Positions 4,851 to 8,424 of a DNA stretch of 8,424 bases are shown piece after piece (position 1 is the stretch's first letter; every line of letters begins with the position of its first letter). A model generated the notes under the pieces. That model was not told the DNA's origin, searched no databases, and saw only the letters and a list, made by a program, of their open reading frames with translations. This DNA comes from Proteobacteria bacterium HN_bin10. Lineage in GTDB: Bacteria > Pseudomonadota > Alphaproteobacteria > Caulobacterales > Aquidulcibacteraceae. The position numbers and the translations under genes were made by a program. The stretch lies in NCBI GenBank assembly GCA_002083515.1, contig LWDN01000002.1, positions 1,194-9,617 of the forward strand, written 5' to 3'.

Positions 4851-5440
4851 CGACGCTCATTCTTGCCTCCGGGAGCGCCGCGCGCCGGCAGATGTTGAGC
4901 GCGGCTGGGCTCACCTTCGAAGTTGTCGCGCCGCGCGTCGACGAAGAGGCGGTGAAGGCGAGCCTGCGCGCGGACGGCCTGGCGCCGCGCGATCAAGCCG
5001 GCGCGCTGGCGGAAATCAAGGCGCTCAGCGTCTCGCGCTCAGGGTCTGCTTTCGTTGTCGGCGCCGACCAGATGTTGGCGCTGGGCGGCGAAGTTTTCGA
5101 CAAGCCCAAGAACGCCGAGGAGGCGCGGCGTCAGCTGCAACACCTGCGCGGCCAGACCCATGCGCTCATCACCGCGGCTGTAGTGGCCTGTGACGGCGCG
5201 GTGATCTGGCGGCACACCGACACGCCCAAGCTGCGCATGCGCGCGTTCAGCGACGGGTTCCTCGACGAGTATTTGGCGCAAGCGGGGGATGCGGTTTTGC
5301 ACTCGGTCGGCGCCTATCAGCTCGAAGGTCTGGGCGCGCAATTGTTCGATCGAGTCGAAGGCGATTACTTCTCGGTGTTGGGTCTGCCGCTGTTGCCGCT
5401 CCTGAGTTTCCTTCGCGAGCACAGCGTGGTGCGCGCATGA
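4847..5440 (+). CDS. maf: Maf family nucleotide pyrophosphatase, YceF-like
   Basis: Maf proteins hydrolyse non-canonical or modified nucleoside triphosphates to monophosphates, a house-cleaning role. The 197-residue product begins MTTLILASGSAARRQMLSAAG with the SxxR motif (Ser10, Arg13). It has GADQ (72-75), Lys86 in FDKP, and a C-terminal HSVGAYQLEGLGAQLFDRVEGDYFSVLGLPL segment. Gln75 after the catalytic Asp74 matches the E. coli YceF type (SDQ), which acts on m7GTP, rather than YhdE (ADT), which acts on dTTP/UTP. The substrate is therefore inferred, not proven. The frame stays open upstream to 4763, but GTG 4847 forms a GTGA overlap with the preceding stop and matches the family N-terminus exactly. 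It overlaps aroE by 4 bp. Confidence 0.93.
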   Translation: MTTLILASGSAARRQMLSAAGLTFEVVAPRVDEEAVKASLRADGLAPRDQAGALAEIKALSVSRSGSAFVVGADQMLALGGEVFDKPKNAEEARRQLQHLRGQTHALITAAVVACDGAVIWRHTDTPKLRMRAFSDGFLDEYLAQAGDAVLHSVGAYQLEGLGAQLFDRVEGDYFSVLGLPLLPLLSFLREHSVVRA

Positions 5441-6234
5441 CAAGGCGTTACGCCGTCATCGGCGATCCGGTGAGTCACTCGCTGTCGCCGCTCATGCATT
5501 CCGGCTGGATCGAGGACCACGGCCTCGACGCCACATACGAAGCCTTGTTGCTGCGGAGCGACGATCCCGTTGCCGCCATTCGCGGGTTGAGAGGGTTTTC
5601 CGGCGTCAACGTCACCGTGCCGCATAAGGAAGCCGCCGCGCGCGCCGCCGACCGCAGCGCCGATAGCGTGGCGAACACGCTGCGTTGGGAACCGGACGGC
5701 GCAATCTCGGCGTTCAATACCGATGGCGCGGGCTTTATCGATTCGCTCGATGAAGCGGCGCCTGAGTGGCGCAAGAAGGTTGGCGCGGCGCTGATCATTG
5801 GCGCAGGCGGCGCCGCGTACGGCATCGCCAAGGCGCTTGCGAATCATGTGGAGCTCGTCATCACAAATCGCACCCGTTCGCGCGCCGAAGCGCTTGCGGG
5901 CCCGCTTCCCAAAGCGCGCGCCGAAGCCTGGGAGAAACTTCCCGCATCGTTCGCCGCTTCAGATCTGATCGTGAACGCCACAACGCTGGGCATCGCGGGC
6001 GCGGAGAGTCCGGCTTGGCCCGTCGCCTGGTGCCGGCGCGGTACGATTGTTGTCGACATCGTCTACCGCCCGCTCGAAACGCCGTTGCTGCGCGCCGCGC
6101 GCGCGAATGGGCTCACCGCGGTCGATGGGTTGGGCATGCTGATCCACCAGGGCGCGCGGGCGTTTGAGATCTGGTTCGGCGTCAGGCCCGATGCCGCCAA
6201 GGCGCGCGCGCGATTGATGGCGGCGCTCGCATGA
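5437..6234 (+). CDS. aroE: Shikimate dehydrogenase (NADP+)
   Basis: It reduces 3-dehydroshikimate to shikimate with NADPH, the fourth step towards chorismate and aromatic amino acids. The 265-residue product has the shikimate-binding SHSLSP (13-18), NVTVPHKE with catalytic Lys64, and NTDG with Asp96. The nucleotide-binding loop is GAGGAA (122-127), followed by the NADP-recognising NRTRSRA (144-150). NATTLG, DIVYRPLETPLL and GLGMLIHQGARAFEIWFG complete the family pattern. SVANT replaces the common GAVNT before the catalytic aspartate. Length is normal. The ATG overlaps the maf stop (ATGA) and its own stop overlaps the coaE start in the same way, so expression should be coupled. Confidence 0.97.
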   Translation: MTRRYAVIGDPVSHSLSPLMHSGWIEDHGLDATYEALLLRSDDPVAAIRGLRGFSGVNVTVPHKEAAARAADRSADSVANTLRWEPDGAISAFNTDGAGFIDSLDEAAPEWRKKVGAALIIGAGGAAYGIAKALANHVELVITNRTRSRAEALAGPLPKARAEAWEKLPASFAASDLIVNATTLGIAGAESPAWPVAWCRRGTIVVDIVYRPLETPLLRAARANGLTAVDGLGMLIHQGARAFEIWFGVRPDAAKARARLMAALA

Positions 6235-6824
6235 TTGTTCTCGGCCTTACCGGATCGATCGGCATGGGCAAGTCGACGGTCGCCGCCATGTTCGCGGAAG
6301 AGGGCGCGCCGGTGTTCGATTCCGACGCGACTGTTCATGCGCTCTACGCCAAAGGCGGCCGCGCGGTTGCGCCGGTCGAGGCGGCGTTTCCTGGGGTCGC
6401 TGTCGACGGCGCCATCGATCGGGCCGCGCTCTCTGCGCGCGTGGTGGGCAATGCCGAGGCCATCGGGCGGCTGGAAGCCATTGTGCATCCGCTGGTGCGC
6501 GAGGCGCAGTTGGCGTTCCTGCAAACCCAACGCGACGCCGGCGCCGAGATTGTAGTTCTGGACATTCCGCTGTTGCTCGAAGGCGGCGGGAGCACGCTTG
6601 TCGACGCCGTCGTCGTGGTTTCGGCGCCGGCCGAAATCCAGCGCGAACGGGTGTTGGCGCGGCCAGACATGACGGCGCAGAAGTTCGAGGCGATCCTCGC
6701 CCGGCAGATGCCGGACGCCGAAAAACGGGCGCGGGCGGATTTTGTCATCGAGACAGGCGTTTCCTTCGACGACACCCGCGCTCAGGTCCGCGCCTTACTG
6801 GACGGGCTCCGCGAACGGAGCTAG
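6231..6824 (+). CDS. coaE: Dephospho-CoA kinase
   Basis: It catalyses the last step of coenzyme A synthesis, phosphorylating the ribose 3'-OH of dephospho-CoA with ATP. The 197-residue product has the P-loop GSIGMGKST (8-16), the DSD motif with probable catalytic Asp32, HPLVR (86-90) and DIPLLLE (111-117). A lid-like region with RVLARPDMTAQKFEAILARQMPDAEKRARADFVI follows. Length is typical. The ATGA overlap with aroE fixes the start. aroE-coaE-dnaQ is a recurrent alphaproteobacterial gene order. Confidence 0.97.
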   Translation: MIVLGLTGSIGMGKSTVAAMFAEEGAPVFDSDATVHALYAKGGRAVAPVEAAFPGVAVDGAIDRAALSARVVGNAEAIGRLEAIVHPLVREAQLAFLQTQRDAGAEIVVLDIPLLLEGGGSTLVDAVVVVSAPAEIQRERVLARPDMTAQKFEAILARQMPDAEKRARADFVIETGVSFDDTRAQVRALLDGLRERS

Positions 6825-6833
6825 CCCGGATTC

Positions 6834-7574
6834 GTGCGCGAAATTCTGTTCGATACGGAAACCACCGGCGTTTTCCCCGACCACGAGGATGAGACGCTGC
6901 GCGACCGCATCGTCGAGATCGGTTGCGTGGAGGTGTTCAATCTGGAGCGCACGGGCCGCGAGTTTCACGCCTATCTGAATCCAGACCGCGACGTGCCGGA
7001 AGAGGTGGTGCGCGTGCACGGCCTGCGGCTCGACTTCCTGCGCGGACACAAGCGCTTCAGTGAAATCGCCGCAGAGTTCCTCGCTTTCGTCGGCGATGCG
7101 CCTTTGGTGGCGCACAACGCCGCCTTCGACCAAGGGTTCTTGAACGCCGAGTTGCGCCGCTGTGGTCTGCCAGCGTTGGGCGACGAACGCTTTGTCGACA
7201 CCCTGGCCATTGCCCGCAAACGCTTCCCCGGCGCCTCGTGTTCGCTCGATGCGCTCGCCAAGCGCTTCCAACTGGACCGCTACGGCTTCGACCTCGCCGC
7301 GCGCAAGGGCGCCGGCGGCCACGGCGCGCTGATCGACTCGCGCATCCTGGCCGAAGTGTATTTGCACCTGCGCGGCGGGCGCGAACAGCGGCTCGCCTTC
7401 GATGCAGGCGAGGCTGCGGTCGCGGATGCTGCGGTGCTGCGTCCGGTGGAATTTGTCCGCCGCTTGCCGCGCGCAACGCCGTTGCCGGCGCGGCTCTCCG
7501 AGCAGGAGGTGGCCGCGCATGCGGCGTTCGTAGAAAAGCTCGGCGCTGGCGCGCTCTGGCTGAAGGCTGGTTAG
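6834..7574 (+). CDS. dnaQ: DNA polymerase III epsilon subunit (3'-5' proofreading exonuclease)
   Basis: This is the DEDDh exonuclease that proofreads for DNA polymerase III. The 246-residue product has Exo I DTETTG with Asp7 and Glu9, Exo II VAHNAAFDQGFLN with Asp99, and Exo III HGALIDSRILAEVYL with His163 and Asp168. All five DEDDh residues are present at spacings close to E. coli DnaQ. A few extra residues follow DTETTG. The start is GTG at 6834, 9 bp after the coaE stop. The ribosome site is weak (CGGA close by, GGAG farther off). The C-terminal ~70 residues correspond to the part that contacts the alpha subunit. The gene ends tail-to-tail with secB, overlapping by 4 bp. Confidence 0.96.
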   Translation: MREILFDTETTGVFPDHEDETLRDRIVEIGCVEVFNLERTGREFHAYLNPDRDVPEEVVRVHGLRLDFLRGHKRFSEIAAEFLAFVGDAPLVAHNAAFDQGFLNAELRRCGLPALGDERFVDTLAIARKRFPGASCSLDALAKRFQLDRYGFDLAARKGAGGHGALIDSRILAEVYLHLRGGREQRLAFDAGEAAVADAAVLRPVEFVRRLPRATPLPARLSEQEVAAHAAFVEKLGAGALWLKAG

Positions 7575-8059
7575 CCTGCTGCCGCGAGGGGAACGTCGCC
7601 GCGGCCCTGGCGATCGCGAAGCTCCTGCCAATAGAGCGGCGTGAAATCGATCGGATTGATCAAAAGCGGCGGATATCCCCCTTCGCGCGTGATGTCGGCC
7701 AGGATCTGCCGGCTGAACGGAAACAGCAGCCTCGGGCACTCGATCCAGATCAAGGGCTCGACGTCGTCCGGGCGCACGTTGATGAACTGGAACATCCCAG
7801 CATAGACGAGATTGACCGCGAACATCGGCTGATCGCCGCGCCTGGCCTGGACATTGATGCAAAGATCGACCTCGGTGGCCTCGCCCTGACCTAGGGGTCG
7901 GGACTTCACTTCGACACCCATATCGATGGTCGGCTGGATGTCATGGGCGATCGCCGCCGCCGCCATTACGTTTTGAAATGACAACTCTTTCACGTACTGC
8001 GCGAGCACCCGCAAATGGGGAGAATCGGCAGGCGGCGCACCGTCGGGTTGCGTGGTCAT
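7571..8059 (-). CDS. secB: Protein-export chaperone SecB
   Basis: SecB is the cytosolic tetrameric chaperone that keeps preproteins unfolded and hands them to SecA. The 162-residue product has HLRVLAQYVKELSFQN near the N-terminus, a variable strand region, VNLVYAGMFQF, and the signature ECPRLLFPFSRQILADITREGGYPPLLINPIDFTPLYWQEL. I chose ATG 8059 (MTTQPDGAPPADS), which matches the short acidic/polar leader of alphaproteobacterial SecB. A TTG at 8080 would add seven residues and sits close behind a G-rich run. The gene converges on dnaQ (4-bp overlap, no room for a terminator) and diverges from the Tim44-like gene, an arrangement common in alphaproteobacteria. Confidence 0.96.
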   Translation of the reverse strand: MTTQPDGAPPADSPHLRVLAQYVKELSFQNVMAAAAIAHDIQPTIDMGVEVKSRPLGQGEATEVDLCINVQARRGDQPMFAVNLVYAGMFQFINVRPDDVEPLIWIECPRLLFPFSRQILADITREGGYPPLLINPIDFTPLYWQELRDRQGRGDVPLAAAG

Positions 8060-8205
8060 GGTCGCGAAACTCTGGCTCAAGGCCCCCGCCAGACACCATG
8101 AGGTCGCGCAAAGGGTAATGCAACCTCGCTAGCGGAACGGACCTGTTGGCACTATCTTAACGCCGTCACAGTCCCCGAGGGAGCCCGCGTCCGTTGGACC
8201 AAAGT
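8060..8205. promoter_or_regulatory. Divergent promoter region between secB and the Tim44-like gene
   Basis: These 146 bp separate two divergent genes, so promoters for both must lie here or inside the genes. On the plus strand GAGGGAG (8177-8183) is a possible ribosome site for the rightward gene, and TATCTT (8153-8158) a poor -10 candidate. CGCTAGCG (8127-8134) is a perfect 8-bp palindrome. No confident -35/-10 pair, operator or RNA gene is visible. Confidence 0.4.
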
Positions 8206-8424
8206 ATGATCGAAATCCTCGTTCTGGCGTTTGTCGCCGGGTTCGTGCTGTTCCGGCTTTATACGACGCTGGGCAAACGCACGGGCGCGGAGAGGCCGGC
8301 CGAGCCGCAGCCGGCGCAGGGCGAATTGCCGCGCGAGCCTGCCGGAGTGCAGCCGCCGACCGCGCCGGCCGCTGCGGGCCCGGCGGGAGAGGGCGACGCC
8401 GCCATCGTCCGCGCCGATCCGAAC
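8206..8424 (+). CDS. Tim44/TimA-like membrane-anchored protein (5' part, runs off right edge)
   Basis: Seventy-three codons are present, reading MIEILVLAFVAGFVLFRLYT, then TLGKRTGAERPAEP and a long Pro/Ala/Gln/Glu-rich linker to the window edge. One N-terminal membrane helix (about residues 3-18) followed by LxxxLGKRTG and a disordered linker is the hallmark of alphaproteobacterial Tim44-domain proteins, whose C-terminal Tim44 domain would lie outside the window. Position divergent from secB supports this. A TTG at 8194 (adding four residues) lies 10 nt after GAGGGAG and may be the true start. Bacterial Tim44-like proteins are proposed membrane adaptors, but their function is not settled. Confidence 0.8.
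   Translation, partial: MIEILVLAFVAGFVLFRLYTTLGKRTGAERPAEPQPAQGELPREPAGVQPPTAPAAAGPAGEGDAAIVRADPN

Noticed and set aside
6795..7862. 355-codon minus-strand open frame opposite dnaQ and overlapping secB
   Set aside because: It is antisense to dnaQ with all DEDDh residues and out of frame with secB; its composition is typical of a shadow frame.
1..8424. CRISPR arrays, insertion sequences, tRNA or rRNA genes, toxin-antitoxin or defence genes
   Set aside because: I found no spaced direct-repeat array, transposase motif, cloverleaf or defence domain; nearly all sequence is filled by recognisable core genes and the origin gap.

Overview
The window looks like a chromosomal core region of an alphaproteobacterium. 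The best fit is the Caulobacterales / Hyphomonadaceae side of the class. The DNA is GC-rich (roughly 60-65% by eye), genes are tightly packed with ATGA, TGATG and GTGA stop/start overlaps, and every gene is a recognisable housekeeping family. The decisive clue is layout. A gene-free, motif-rich 331-bp gap (3680-4010) lies between a leftward hemE and a rightward PEP synthase/PPDK regulatory protein gene, which is the position of the replication origin (Cori) in Caulobacter crescentus. I therefore read the gap as oriC.

Left arm, minus strand, transcribed away from the gap: hemE (uroporphyrinogen decarboxylase), hemH (ferrochelatase) and hemJ (HemJ-type protoporphyrinogen oxidase). These are three late steps of haem synthesis, coupled by 4-bp and 1-bp overlaps. 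After a 182-bp spacer comes the 5' two thirds of rho, which runs off the left edge. The spacer holds a nested stem-loop just before rho and a short signal-peptide-like reading frame.

Centre, 3680-4010: an AT-rich patch next to hemE, six DnaA-box-like 9-mers (one with a single mismatch, five with two), four GANTC (CcrM-type) methylation sites within 199 bp, an 11-bp inverted repeat TTGCCCACAGT, a 9-bp inverted repeat bracketing two DnaA-like boxes, a 9-bp tandem repeat and small hairpins. No protein is convincingly encoded here.

Right arm, plus strand: PPDK/PEP-synthase regulatory protein, maf (YceF-like nucleotide pyrophosphatase), aroE, coaE and dnaQ. The first four are linked by 4-bp overlaps and dnaQ follows after 9 bp, which suggests one transcript leaving the origin. 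dnaQ meets secB tail-to-tail with a 4-bp overlap. secB (minus) is divergent from a Tim44/TimA-like membrane-anchored protein gene that runs off the right edge.

I see no mobile elements, CRISPR, rRNA or tRNA, and no evidence of horizontal transfer. The noteworthy content is the origin architecture and some gene-level details (ferrochelatase cysteines, Rho P-loop substitution, rho leader structure). I do not see a novel defence or metabolic system here.
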